This document shows, in pieces, positions 36,223-45,623 of a stretch of DNA of 64,000 bases (position 1 is its first letter; every line of letters begins with the position of its first letter). The DNA is from Schlesneria paludicola DSM 18645. GTDB taxonomy: Bacteria; Planctomycetota; Planctomycetia; Planctomycetales; Planctomycetaceae. The notes beneath the pieces were generated by a model, which did no database searches, was not told where the DNA came from, and saw only the letters and a program-made list of their open reading frames with translations. The DNA lies in contig NZ_JH636434.1 of the NCBI RefSeq assembly GCF_000255655.1, positions 1,166,045 through 1,230,044 on the forward strand, read 5' to 3'. The position numbers and the translations under genes were made by a program.

Positions 36223-37317
36223 CTACGGTATCGCATCATCGTTGCCACCGGGGCCTTTTGAAATACGGTCGCGCGCAAACTCCTGAAGTTTCTTCAAAGT
36301 CGATTTTGCAGCGTACTTATCCACACCATTCTCGATGGCGACGTGATTACTTAGCACCTCCGACAATCCCGCAGCAATCTTGCTCCAGCTGATGACATTC
36401 GCGGCATTGGATTCAAAATATTTTCTAAAATACAATTGCTCTAATCTACTAGCGTTTTCGTGAGAAGCCCACCGTCCGTCGAAGACAACTTTGGCCCACG
36501 CAATGATGCACTCATCACAATCAACTTCAGGAGAACATTTAGCAATTGCGCATCGGGCTTCACAGAGTGCTGCACATTGCGCCAAATCGTGGGTGCCAGC
36601 ACCATCATCGTTCAATTTCCGATCGATCGCATCCGCACATTTGAGTATCCATACTTCAAGCTGGCGGCGGCCGCTCTCATCCAAACACGCTTGCTGAGTG
36701 GCGATTCGATACTCGCTGAAGTACTTGAGCGCATTCCTCATTTCAATCGCATTGTTGCTCCCCTCCAACAATATTGCGTCCAACATTACTTGAAGGTGAG
36801 GAACTGCCTGTACCCAATGCTTCTGATCTCGATGCTTTATGAACAAGAAGTAATGAAATCCATACCACTTGCTTCCATCATTAAAACGTTTCTTCGCGGA
36901 AACCAAAATAGCCTCTGCATCGCCAAGCCGATTGCTATTCAACAAAGAACGAATCAGCGGGGCGTACGCCTCCCTTGTCTGAGGATCTAACTCAATTGCC
37001 CGTACCGCGCATCTGATACACTCGTCGCGCTGAAATAAGCTCTCGGCAGCCATTGAAATCGCCGCCCAGTCTGCAGCAACCATCTCCTCCGCCGCCCTTT
37101 GTCCAACCACAATCAATTCACGAAACGCTTCTTGGCGTATCTCACCAATGCGGCGCAGCTCGCTAGAGGGCGCATTCTTGCCGCGCGCAATTGCCATCGC
37201 TTGATCGTAGCCTCTACAGATCTCTGAATATTTCACAGCAATTGATGCATTGGGCATTAATTCCACCGAGACGTCGGCGGATAAACTTGCAACGATGAAA
37301 AAGAAAGTCGCTCGCAC
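36223..37317 (-). CDS. Orphan exported protein with TPR-like helices, unknown function
   Basis: About 364 residues from GTG 37317, selected because GGAG lies seven bases upstream and the start gives a short signal-like helix (VRATFFFIVASLSADVSVE). The long ORF extends to 37485 but that part overlaps transposon debris. The body is helical with TPR-like pairs: AAISMAAESLFQRDECIRCAV, AIELDPQTREAYAPLIRSLLNS, RLGDAEAILVSAKKRFN, HWVQAVPHLQVMLDAILLE. Cysteines are frequent late (CAALCEARCAIAKC, VDCDECIIAW). It is AT-richer than core genes and sits between IS256 and ISAs1 remnants, which suggests acquisition with them or survival between insertions. Confidence 0.6.
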   Translation of the reverse strand: MRATFFFIVASLSADVSVELMPNASIAVKYSEICRGYDQAMAIARGKNAPSSELRRIGEIRQEAFRELIVVGQRAAEEMVAADWAAISMAAESLFQRDECIRCAVRAIELDPQTREAYAPLIRSLLNSNRLGDAEAILVSAKKRFNDGSKWYGFHYFLFIKHRDQKHWVQAVPHLQVMLDAILLEGSNNAIEMRNALKYFSEYRIATQQACLDESGRRQLEVWILKCADAIDRKLNDDGAGTHDLAQCAALCEARCAIAKCSPEVDCDECIIAWAKVVFDGRWASHENASRLEQLYFRKYFESNAANVISWSKIAAGLSEVLSNHVAIENGVDKYAAKSTLKKLQEFARDRISKGPGGNDDAIP

Positions 37318-37499
37318 AGATACACTCCACGCGTGAAATTGAGACAAATCAGCGGACAACTCTTGCTCGCTGAAACATGCGACCCTGGAGATTCCTCTGA
37401 AGATCGCTAACACCCTCGTCGCACCTGCCAAGCAAAAAGCGTCAACGCTACCCCTCCCATGAGCACCCCCAGGGCCAGCGGCCACAAAGCCCTTTCAAC

Positions 37500-38590
37500 A
37501 TTGAGTAGAACGTTGTCGTCCCATCCGAAGAAGCGTCGCATCATGGCAACGCTTTCGCTTCCTGCGGCTTACTTCAGCAGGGAGAGTGTGAAGCGTCTGA
37601 AGCAGGCAAAGCCCTCTCTAAGGTTCTCGTCTCGTATTCGATTTTCATCTTCGCGATAAGCCACGTTCAGGCACCAGTGGCATGCATTTTCAATGCCCCA
37701 GTGAGCCCGGACTGCTCGGGTGAACTGTTTCACATCCAGACTCAGGCTGCTCAGAGAATAGCGTGACTCCGCGATTTCCTTCCCATTCCAATTTCAGATG
37801 AGTAACACGGCTCAAATCGACTTGAAGCCCCTCCAGGACTGAAGCCTGACAGGGTCTTCGGAGTGGCCATTTGAATGTAGGTTCTGATCTCTTCACGGCC
37901 ATACCCCTTTCAACGGTTTAATTACTGCTCGCGGCAACGTGGGAAAAATCGAACTCTGCTTGCTAATCGATGTAGTCGCCCACGCCCTGGTGTGTCGTTT
38001 CCTGGTTGCCCTTGAGTGCGAATACAAGCCGACAACCTGCGGCGCAATGGCCGCCTGTGTGCCCATGGCATCGATCGTGATGATCGCACCTCGGATTTCC
38101 ACCAGCTTCAAAACATCAGGAATCGCAGCGTTTTCATTCGAGTTCTCCTCAAAGGCCACTAATCTGAGCGACAGGCCAAATTCCGATGCCCAGACTCTCA
38201 CGGAGTGCAAGGCCACCAACCCGGCCGAACGCTTATGGCGCCGTCGCAAGGTCTTGCCGTCGATCGCCAGAATTGACTATTCGACCCCGAGGGCTTTAGT
38301 GGCAGCATCCCGCAAGGAGTGCAGTCAGGACGCAAAGCAGGTTAAAAATTCGAGCGGGTTTAAGGCGGAAAGGACACGACGGAAGACATCCATTCGAGGA
38401 ATGCCGTAGGCAAATCCAGGTGATGCAACAGGAAGTCACTTTTCAGCAAAGCCCACTTTGGGATCGATGTCGGACCATCAGCTCCCGCGAGGATCGCCAT
38501 GATCGAATTCACAATCATGATCACCAAAGGATGCTGAAGATTGATCTCGGAACGAGGATCCTCCAAGCTCTAAAAATGCTGACTGACAAC
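37500..38590 (-). pseudogene. ISAs1-family transposase, near full length but decayed
   Basis: On the minus strand the whole family can be followed across frames. The N-terminus reads EDPRSEINLQHPLVIMIV, IMAILAGADGPTSI and KWALLKSDFLLHHLDLPT. The middle reads RVWASEFGLSLRLVAFEENSNE and IRGAIITIDAMGTQAAIAPQ (catalytic Asp), then in another frame ALKGNQETTHQGVGDYID. The C-terminus reads WGIENACHWCLNVAYREDEN, RIRDENLREGFACFRRFTL and MMRRFFGWDDNVLLN. At least three frame changes and several stops are present. It is a different, more complete copy than the two remnants at 17.3 and 19.7 kb. Confidence 0.85.
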
Positions 38591-38660
38591 TCCCAAACCT
38601 GAATGAACAGGGGCCCGATCCTCAGCAATCCAAATGGGATAGTACACGAAGCAATTGAAG

Positions 38661-38683
38661 CCTACCGGCTGTAAGCCGGTAGG
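38661..38683. repeat. IS200/IS605 subterminal hairpin (transposase 3' side)
   Basis: CCTACCGGCT and AGCCGGTAGG pair perfectly with a 3-base loop. It lies 39 bases beyond the transposase stop. Confidence 0.8.
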
Positions 38684-38721
38684 TTCGAAGAAATCGTGAA
38701 CTACGGACTGAAGTCCTTCGC

Positions 38722-39153
38722 TCACGATTGAGTTACCTTAAAATCAGCCCCACCATCCTTCGGTTCCGTTCCATCCTGTTGCCGGATGTACTCCATGATC
38801 ACCTCATCTGTTACGGTGCCGCTGGAAGCCACGAAGTAGCCTTGAGCCCACAAGTGACGACCCCAGCATTGCTTCTGCAGATGATGAAACTCAATCATGA
38901 GTTTTCGGGAGGTTTTTCCTTTGAGATATTGCATCACTTTGCTGTAAGAGATGTTCGGCGGGCAAGACAGCAACACGTGCACGTGGTCTCATGAGACAGC
39001 TCCTTGCAGGATCTCAATCTCGTGCGTCCGACAGATTTCGCGAAGGCGAACCCCAACCGGACCGGCCAACATTCCCTTGCGGTACTTTGTCACCCATACA
39101 AAGCGGTATTTGATGTCGAAACGACCATGGGTACTTGATCGATAGTTCTCCAT
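38722..39153 (-). pseudogene. IS200/IS605 TnpA (Y1 transposase) with in-frame TGA
   Basis: From ATG 39153 the frame reads MENYRSSTHGRFDIKYRFVW, VTKYRKGMLAGPVGVRLREI and RTHEIEILQGAVS, then TGA at 38991-38989, then DHVHVLLSCPPNISYSK, LKGKTSRKLMIEF and LWAQGYFVASSGTVTDEVIM. The HVH (HUH) metal site and the downstream tyrosine region (GYFVASSG...Y) are both intact; only the stop between them breaks the gene. Total 143 codons, normal for the family. It is either a recent nonsense mutation or a sequencing error. Confidence 0.85.
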
Positions 39154-39178
39154 GCCCACATATTAACCGGAGAGCGTA

Positions 39179-39212
39179 AAACCTAAAGGATTCGCCTGAA
39201 GGCGAGGGGTTT
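39179..39212. repeat. IS200/IS605 subterminal hairpin (transposase 5' side)
   Basis: TCGCC and GGCGA form an inner stem with loop TGAA, and AAACC/GGTTT an outer stem. It is adjacent to the transposase start. Confidence 0.65.
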
Positions 39213-39301
39213 AGACTCATCGCGAGGACAACAAACGGCCAAAGCGCAAGTTCTCTAAACGGCCCCCAATGTGGGCACTGACCCTGGAGCACAACCCCTA
39301 C

Positions 39302-40144
39302 TCACGGTTGTATCGAAAAAGATGGCGCAAGTGATATGCCTGCGGTTACCGCCGAATTAGGATTGGCAATTGCAATAATTTCAAAATAGTATGAGATGGC
39401 CTCAAGACGAAAAACATCTCCCGCATGCGCTGGCTGGCTGGTAATTATTATCGTATTAACATCCAATGGCCAAGATGCACTCACCCCCTGAGATACACCG
39501 CTGACAGTGATCGTTCCGGTTACATCCCAACCAGCGCCCCCCGGAGCAAGCGTGCCTTGCAACGAGCTACCTCCGCATACGATTTTCCACCCACCATAAG
39601 TCACTCCAGCGTTCCCTACTACCGGATCAAAACCAATGATGATATCCATTTTACCACTGAATGTCCCTGTTTGACCTGGAGTCCCTTGAGCCTGGAAAAG
39701 CCCTCTCGCCCCACATCCATCGTCCCCGAAATGAAGGACTGATTGAGCCTGAGCATTGGGGTCGCTTGCTGAAATATCGGCGCTCATCGCAGTACCAGCT
39801 GAAAACGAGACCTGGGGCTCTACGATATTAGCTGTCCCAAAAGGGTAGATGTTTGCCGAAGTCAAGTTCGCAACCTGCCCGGCAGAACTGCCTCCGTTGC
39901 TCGCTTGTAAACTTACGGGATATGTAGCCAACGTTGGATCTCCAAGGTAATTAAACCCATCTCCATCCGACGCCCACATAAGATTTGATGACGATCGCGC
40001 GGCGACAGTCGTATCTAAAAATGTGAGATCTTGATAATATGTGTCGATGCGCTTGCAGGTCATTCCGGCACCAAACGACGGGCCATTACTGATGCATGAA
40101 AGCGCAGCGACAACGACAGTTAAGAAAGTGTTGATACGAGACAT
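39302..40144 (-). CDS. Secreted protein of unknown function
   Basis: 280 residues from ATG 40144, six bases after GGAGG. Signal peptide residues 1-26 (SRINTFLTVVVAALSCISNGPSFGAG). The mature part is Gly/Ser/Thr-rich and beta-like, with tracts such as TYPVSLQASNGGSSAGQV, LHFGDDGCGARGLFQAQGTPG and GTFSGKMDIIIGFDPVVGNA, and ends EIIAIANPNSAVTAGISLAP. Only a few cysteines (TCK, DGCGA, VCGG). No PEP-CTERM or known sorting tail is visible. It lies between IS200/IS605 and IS630 copies, so it may be cargo or a bystander. Confidence 0.75.
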   Translation of the reverse strand: MSRINTFLTVVVAALSCISNGPSFGAGMTCKRIDTYYQDLTFLDTTVAARSSSNLMWASDGDGFNYLGDPTLATYPVSLQASNGGSSAGQVANLTSANIYPFGTANIVEPQVSFSAGTAMSADISASDPNAQAQSVLHFGDDGCGARGLFQAQGTPGQTGTFSGKMDIIIGFDPVVGNAGVTYGGWKIVCGGSSLQGTLAPGGAGWDVTGTITVSGVSQGVSASWPLDVNTIIITSQPAHAGDVFRLEAISYYFEIIAIANPNSAVTAGISLAPSFSIQP

Positions 40145-40410
40145 AATACACCTCCACAAGTTGCGAAACAAAATCGGTAACGAGCACCAATGACTAGCTA
40201 CCACCTCTATCCCCTAGCAATTCGCGACAACTACCCCATGAACGCAAACTGAAACACAACGCACCATTATTAGCCACATGCAACTTATTACACCACACAC
40301 AGAACGTCAACCATTCGCAGTAAAAATTACGTGAAATTGACGGCACATGAAAAAAGGAGCGCGCCGCGTTTCAACACGAACTTTGAGCATCTTTCCAGAG
40401 CGGTTCAGCA

Positions 40411-41031
40411 TTAATCGTAGCGGTATCCGCAGTGCTTGAAATAACCTCGGCATTCGTGCTCAGAGAAGAAATCGAGGATTTTCCCACAGAGTTTCTCCGT
40501 CGTTCGTTCTGCACCGTCTCTGAGCAGGTTTTTGAGTTTTGAAAACGCGAGTTCAATGGGATTCAGGTCTAGCGAATACGGCGGTAAGTAGCGAACTTCG
40601 GCGCTAACAGCCTGGATGGCTTTGCGGATGCCGGCCACCTTGTGGCTGGAGAGATTGTCCATCACGACAATATCGCCCGGTGCCGGTGTCGGAGTTAAAT
40701 GCTGCTCGATCCAGGCTCGAAAGATGTCTCCGTTGATCGCCCCTTCGACAGTCAGAGGAGCAATGAACCCCGTCGCTCGTAAAGCCCCCAAGATCGTCGT
40801 CGTCTGCCATCGACCACACGGGGTCTTTTCGATCAGACGCGTTCCGATGATCGAACGGCCGTATGGACGCGTCATGTTTGTCTTGGCCCAGGTTTCGTCG
40901 ATGAATACCACACGACTCGGATCGATCGTTGGCTGTGTGGCGTGCCATTGAACTCGTTGCTCAACGACATCGGGCCGATCCTGTTCGGAGGCGATCAGAG
41001 TTTTTTTCGACTTCGTTCCAATGCATGACAA
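40411..41031 (-). CDS. IS630 transposase, catalytic part (orfB)
   Basis: 206 residues carrying the DDE domain: [19 protein letters not shown] (first Asp), [20 protein letters not shown] (second Asp), and [25 protein letters not shown] (Glu). It overlaps orfA by 37 bases in a different frame. The overlap contains GAAAAAAACTC, a poly-A slippery run, so the full transposase is probably made by programmed frameshifting from orfA, as described for IS630 relatives. Domains and length are normal, so this is the best candidate active element in the window. Confidence 0.9.
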   Translation of the reverse strand: MSCIGTKSKKTLIASEQDRPDVVEQRVQWHATQPTIDPSRVVFIDETWAKTNMTRPYGRSIIGTRLIEKTPCGRWQTTTILGALRATGFIAPLTVEGAINGDIFRAWIEQHLTPTPAPGDIVVMDNLSSHKVAGIRKAIQAVSAEVRYLPPYSLDLNPIELAFSKLKNLLRDGAERTTEKLCGKILDFFSEHECRGYFKHCGYRYD

Positions 41032-41336
41032 GCATTGCAGACCGTTTGCAATGAGACGACGACATTGCGTTCCGCCTTCAAAGCGGCCTGCAGTTCACGC
41101 AAGCATACGTCAGGTCGCTCGTCAATCTTTGCCAGAAGCCAGTCTGCCCAATCCTGCCAAATTCGCTTGCGATTGCGAGTCGTTTTTGCCGCCACTTGGC
41201 CCGTCTCGCGACGCTGCTGCTTGACTCGACGTCCCCACGACTCTGAGACTTTAAATCGCAACGCAACAGATTGAGTTCCTTCATTCGCATCACATGCCGC
41301 CAGAACCGCGCCGCGAAATTCCTTCGAATAGGACAT
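40995..41336 (-). CDS. IS630 transposase, DNA-binding part (orfA)
   Basis: 113 residues with the helix-turn-helix N-terminus [40 protein letters not shown] and a second helical region [20 protein letters not shown]. It ends [11 protein letters not shown] at the poly-A run shared with orfB. Preceded by GGAGGTGGC a few bases before ATG 41336. Confidence 0.88.
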   Translation of the reverse strand: MSYSKEFRGAVLAACDANEGTQSVALRFKVSESWGRRVKQQRRETGQVAAKTTRNRKRIWQDWADWLLAKIDERPDVCLRELQAALKAERNVVVSLQTVCNACHALERSRKKL

Positions 41337-41399
41337 CCGCCACCTCCTTGGTAGACCAAGACTACGCAGAGGGCGCTAGGGTATCGGTTGAACCACTCT

Positions 41400-41825
41400 A
41401 AGCACGCGCATTCGCAGAGAATCGCTTCTAACCAATAAAATGGCCGGATGCTTTTTTGCGGGAACATCGAGCGCGATGCGGAAGAGGCCACCCAATGCAA
41501 TTGCATCGGCAGCAAAGCGACATTGATTGTCAGCTAAAACTGAAACAGGCTCGTAAGAATCTCAACCCCACATCTCCATGCTTGCCCGCCATCCATAAAC
41601 CCACTGAATGGGAACGACGGCGACTGGTAGAATTGCTGATTCGATGGCCAACAGTTCGTCATGACGCAGCAGGGACTGACTCCTCGAGGATTCAAAAAAC
41701 GCCATGACAGTATGCAGCCCAATGTGCCGACTCCTCTGTTTTTTACAGTATCCTGGCCGGAATGGCCGCCAATGTCATTGTCATCGCACACACAGGAAAG
41801 GTGACATTCATAAACCCTTTTCAGG
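41400..41825. other. Gene-free stretch right of IS630
   Basis: About 425 bases. A 100-codon minus ORF (41534-41836) overlaps the ABC exporter's last codons, is Cys/Trp-rich without a family pattern, and is not called. Nothing else recognised. Confidence 0.4.
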
Positions 41826-44030
41826 CTACCAGCCAATGTCTTTCGTCAGTTCCTGCTGAGCTCGATGCAGTGCGGCATAGGCGCCGTCTCGTTTCAGCAA
41901 TTGGTCGTGCGTCCCGATTTCCATCAGGCGGCCACGATCAATCACCATGATGCGATTGGCCTGCCGCAAGGTGCTCAGGCGGTGTGCAATCGCAATTGTT
42001 GTTCGGCCACGAACCAGGTTTTGCAACGCTTCCTGAATCTGACGTTCTGTCGTGGAGTCGAGTGCGGACGTCGCTTCATCCAGAATCAGGATTCGCGGGT
42101 CGATCAGCAACGCGCGGGCAATGCTGATTCGCTGTCGCTCGCCGCCGGACAACGACTGGCCGCGTTCGCCGACCAGTGAGTCATAACCATCCGCCAGTTG
42201 CAGAATGAATTCATGCGCGCGGGCCGCCTTTGCGGCTTCAATAATTTGTTCGCGCGTGGCCGTTGGCGATCCGTACGCAATATTTTCCGCGATCGTGCCG
42301 TAAAACAAGAAGGGGTCTTGCAACACGATCCCCACGTTGCGTCGGTACTGCTCGACATTGTAACTGCGGATGTCGATTCCATCGGCGAGGATGGCGCCTT
42401 CCGCGACGTCGAAAAATCGACAGACGAGATTGATGAGCGTGCTTTTCCCTGCGCCGGTATGCCCCACCAAACCGATCATCTCGCCCGCTTCAATCTTCAG
42501 CGAGAAGTCACGGATGACCTTGCGATTTCCATAGCGGAAACCCACGTGGCGGAACTCGAGATCACCACGAAGCTTGTCGATATTGATCGGCTTTGCGGGC
42601 TCTGGAACACTCGAAACGCGATCCAGAATCTCGAAGATTCGCTGTGCGCTGGCCGCGGCCCGCTGGGACGCATTGACGATGCGGCTCATCATTTCCAGCT
42701 TGCTATAGAACCGCTCACTCAGCAGCACCACTTTCGCCAGGGCGCCTACGCTAAATCCTGATTCATCGTGATTACCGATCAGCCAGACACCACAAACCCA
42801 AACCACAAACACGCCAAGGTGATTCAAGAAGGTAATCAGCGGCCAAAAGAAGGTCCAAAGCCTGTTGACGCGATTGTTCGAAGAAACGACCAGTTCATTG
42901 GCAACCGAGAACCGTTCGATTTCGCGATCTTCCTGCGCGAACGCTTTGACCACGCGAATACCCGGAATCGTATCGGCCAGCACGCTCGACATCGCCCCCC
43001 ACGCGCGACTGGAGGCTTGAAACCCGATCTGTAACTTGTCACGGGCGTAGTACATCAACCAGACGATGAAGGGAAACGGCAGCAGCGCCACAAGCGCGAC
43101 CTTGAAATTCGAACTAAAAAGTGCGTAGGTCACGACCATCAACAGAATTGAATTCGCAATGAAATCAACAATGCTGTCAGAGAGAAACGCACACAACCGA
43201 TCCGAGTCACTGCTGATTCGCGACATCAGGTCGCCCGTACGTTTTCCACCAAAGTACTCAAGTGACAGCCTCTGCAAATGAGAGTACGTCCGGCGTCGCA
43301 GGTCGCCCGTAATGCGTTCGCTGATCCATGCGAGCAGCGCTCCCTGGCCCCATCCCAGCAACCACGCCGCCACCGCGGCGCCCAGCATGACAGCCAGATA
43401 GAACCCACATTTTGCAAAGAGTTGCCCTGGCCCTACGGTATGCTCTCGCAGCAAATCGACCAGCGGTTCGGTCATCTCGATCGTCTTGACTTCGGCAATC
43501 GAAGCAGTCAACGACATGCCGAGCGCCAACAGCATCCATCCCAAGTGAGGCCGCGCAAATTGCCAAAGTCGGAACAATGCCGCGGTATCAGGAGGCGGTT
43601 CGTGTTCCTCGGCCATGGGAATTTCATCTTCCTCAGGCCGTTCAATATGTCCGCCCTTCGCACTCAGTTCCTCGAATCGATCCCCTAGTACAAGCGCCGA
43701 GGGACCTTGAGCAATCGTATAGTGCCAAACCCCGAGCCGACCTTCCGTGCCGAGGATCTCGAGCGTTCCCAGGCCGCCACGATCTTTGGTTTTCAACTTC
43801 TCAATCGCAGACAGCGGCCACTCTTGAATACCGCTTGCGATGGAACAACTTAGAAACCGACGGTTCGTCAGCACCAATAGAGTCGAACGGTAGAACCGTT
43901 CACGATCGATATCAGAAATCATGTATGCCAGAACGATTTCGTCTGCCGCGAGCTGCGCAATCAGGGGTTCACGCAAGGAAGACGCGACACGCGTCCAACC
44001 CTCGGGCGGGCCAGCGTTCGGTTCAAGCAT
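41826..44030 (-). CDS. ABC exporter (fused permease-ATPase) with N-terminal extra domain
   Basis: About 734 residues from ATG 44030. Residues ~1-130 are a soluble domain unlike standard exporters (IVLAYMISDIDRERFYRSTL, LLVLTNRRFLSCSIASGIQEW, GTEGRLGVWHYTI), with a sheet pattern reminiscent of PH-like/bPH2 modules. A six-helix transmembrane domain follows (~165-465), then a canonical NBD: Walker A GHTGAGKST, Q-loop VLQDPFLFYG, signature LSGGERQRISIARAL, Walker B ILILDEATSALD, and switch IAHRLSTLRQ. It is competent for ATP-driven export of a lipid, peptide or polyketide; the substrate is unknown. It acts as a homodimer by family precedent. Confidence 0.92.
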   Translation of the reverse strand: MLEPNAGPPEGWTRVASSLREPLIAQLAADEIVLAYMISDIDRERFYRSTLLVLTNRRFLSCSIASGIQEWPLSAIEKLKTKDRGGLGTLEILGTEGRLGVWHYTIAQGPSALVLGDRFEELSAKGGHIERPEEDEIPMAEEHEPPPDTAALFRLWQFARPHLGWMLLALGMSLTASIAEVKTIEMTEPLVDLLREHTVGPGQLFAKCGFYLAVMLGAAVAAWLLGWGQGALLAWISERITGDLRRRTYSHLQRLSLEYFGGKRTGDLMSRISSDSDRLCAFLSDSIVDFIANSILLMVVTYALFSSNFKVALVALLPFPFIVWLMYYARDKLQIGFQASSRAWGAMSSVLADTIPGIRVVKAFAQEDREIERFSVANELVVSSNNRVNRLWTFFWPLITFLNHLGVFVVWVCGVWLIGNHDESGFSVGALAKVVLLSERFYSKLEMMSRIVNASQRAAASAQRIFEILDRVSSVPEPAKPINIDKLRGDLEFRHVGFRYGNRKVIRDFSLKIEAGEMIGLVGHTGAGKSTLINLVCRFFDVAEGAILADGIDIRSYNVEQYRRNVGIVLQDPFLFYGTIAENIAYGSPTATREQIIEAAKAARAHEFILQLADGYDSLVGERGQSLSGGERQRISIARALLIDPRILILDEATSALDSTTERQIQEALQNLVRGRTTIAIAHRLSTLRQANRIMVIDRGRLMEIGTHDQLLKRDGAYAALHRAQQELTKDIGW

Positions 44031-44354
44031 GTTATTCAAAGGTGAATTCCAATCCTGGAATGAAGCGTAAACGACGGTTCGCTCGACAGATTAACGAACG
44101 CCGCGGCACACCGTAAGCGTTCGCGCGGAATCCCTTGGACCTGAATTGTCAGAACAGTCCAAACGAGAAATATTCAAACGAATCCACCAGCCATCGCACG
44201 TTGTCACCGCAGCAATTCGGTCAACTCGATTGACGTGAACGAACTGCAACGCAATCATCAAAATTCGATGATACGAGTGCCCCCGACGGACGTTCTCGAT
44301 TGGCTCGGGACAAACCAGAGCCTCGGCGCGTCAGTCGTCACGCAAGGATCAGAC

Positions 44355-45623
44355 ATGCTTGGCAATCGACGAGATTTTCTGCTCACCGCGGCCGGTGGCC
44401 TGGCAGCAATGCCGCTGACAACTTGGGCGGCAGATCGTCGCTTGCGAATCGCTGCGGTGACCACGATCTACCATAAGTATTCCCACTCCGAACACATCGT
44501 CGACCGCTTCCTGGACGGATATGGCTGGAATGGAAAGCATCACCTTCCGGCGATGGATGTGGTTTCCCTGTACGTCGAGCAGGTGGGCGAAAACGACCTC
44601 AGCCGCGAACGAGCCGCGCGTCACCCGGAAATGAAGATCTACCCGACGATCGCCGAGGCATTGACACAAGGCGGTGACAAGCTTGCGGTCGATGGAGTTC
44701 TGCTGATTGGTGAACACGGAAAGTATCCCACCAACGAAAAAGGGCAGATGCTCTATCCCCGTTACGAGTATTTCCAACAGATCGTCAAGGTTTATCGTGA
44801 CAGCGGACGAACCGCGCCGATTTTCAATGACAAGCATCTGTCCTGGAACTGGCAGTACGCCCAGGAGATGTATGACACTGCGAAAAGCATGAATTTTGGC
44901 TTCATGGCGGGTTCGTCATTGCCTGTCAGTTGGCGTCAGCCTTCCGTGGAATTGCCAGTCGGTGCCGAAATTGAGGAAGCCGTCGGAATCTGGACTGGCG
45001 GGATCGATGGTGGCGATATCCATGTGATTGAAGCCCTTCAATCCGTCGTTGAACGCCGCAAGGGGGGCGAGACGGGTGTGAAAGCGGTCGAGGCGTTTAA
45101 GGGCGACCGGTTCTGGAAGGCGCTGGCCTCAGGAACATGGAGTGGCGGCGGATGGGATCAGAAACTGCTCGAAGCCTGCCTGTCGCGCAGCAATCAACTG
45201 AAATCCAATCGTGAAACGTACAGTCACACGTACCCTGGCCTCGAAGATATTCGTCGCCTGGCGCCGGATTCCTATGCCTACCGATTCGAATACAACGACG
45301 GAATGAAGGTGTCGATCCTGCAGTTCCCTGGCCTTGTCGGCGATTGCAGTATGGCCGCGCAGCTCAAGGGAGGCGAGTATTTTTCGTTGATGTTCTATTT
45401 GCCGTATTACACGACGAGAAACTTCTTCAATCCGCAGGTTCATCATATTGAGTCGCTGTTCCTGACCGGAAAATCGCCTTATCCGATCGAACGCACCTTG
45501 CTCACGACAGGCATGACCGCGGCCGCCATCGATTCGCTGTTCCAAAAGGAACGCCGATTGGAAACGCCACATCTGTCGGTTGCCTACCAGCCCACTCGAG
45601 AATCCACATTCCGGAGAACCTGA
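44355..45623 (+). CDS. Tat-exported protein of uncharacterised family, copy 1
   Basis: 422 residues from ATG 44355, six bases after AAGGA (the longest frame starts at 44235). The Tat signal is MLGNRRDFLLTAAGGLAAM. Blocks shared with the next gene include HIVDRFLDGY, YPTIAEALTQGGDKLAVDGV, LIGEHGKYP, PIFNDKHLS, GSSLPVSWRQPSVE and VERRKGGETGV. The N-terminal half looks like an alpha/beta oxidoreductase-type sandwich but no cofactor loop (GxGxxG) is present. Periplasmic location is inferred from the Tat signal. No function is known to me; it overlaps the next gene by one base (TGATG), a translationally coupled pair. Confidence 0.85.
   Translation: MLGNRRDFLLTAAGGLAAMPLTTWAADRRLRIAAVTTIYHKYSHSEHIVDRFLDGYGWNGKHHLPAMDVVSLYVEQVGENDLSRERAARHPEMKIYPTIAEALTQGGDKLAVDGVLLIGEHGKYPTNEKGQMLYPRYEYFQQIVKVYRDSGRTAPIFNDKHLSWNWQYAQEMYDTAKSMNFGFMAGSSLPVSWRQPSVELPVGAEIEEAVGIWTGGIDGGDIHVIEALQSVVERRKGGETGVKAVEAFKGDRFWKALASGTWSGGGWDQKLLEACLSRSNQLKSNRETYSHTYPGLEDIRRLAPDSYAYRFEYNDGMKVSILQFPGLVGDCSMAAQLKGGEYFSLMFYLPYYTTRNFFNPQVHHIESLFLTGKSPYPIERTLLTTGMTAAAIDSLFQKERRLETPHLSVAYQPTRESTFRRT

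Larger units (their letters stand above)
38650..39215 (-). mobile_element. IS200/IS605-family element
   Basis: A Y1-type transposase gene is flanked by subterminal hairpins: 38661-38683 and 39179-39212. IS200/IS605 elements have no inverted terminal repeats and use such hairpins as single-strand cleavage sites. Exact ends cannot be set without a copy for comparison. There is no tnpB. Confidence 0.75.
40397..41399 (-). mobile_element. IS630-family insertion sequence
   Basis: Imperfect terminal inverted repeats AGAG-C-GGTTCA (from 40397) and TGAACC-A-CTCT (to 41399) enclose an IS630 orfA/orfB pair on the minus strand, total about 1.0 kb. A TA follows the right end as expected for the family, but the left flank does not show one clearly. 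Both frames look intact. Confidence 0.75.

Noticed and set aside
37459-37659. Plus ORF of 66 codons beside the ISAs1 remnant
   Set aside because: It is antisense to the C-terminus of the ISAs1 transposase remnant, which explains the sequence better.
41534-41836. Minus ORF of 100 codons right of IS630
   Set aside because: Cys/Trp-rich with no structure; overlaps the ABC exporter's last codons.
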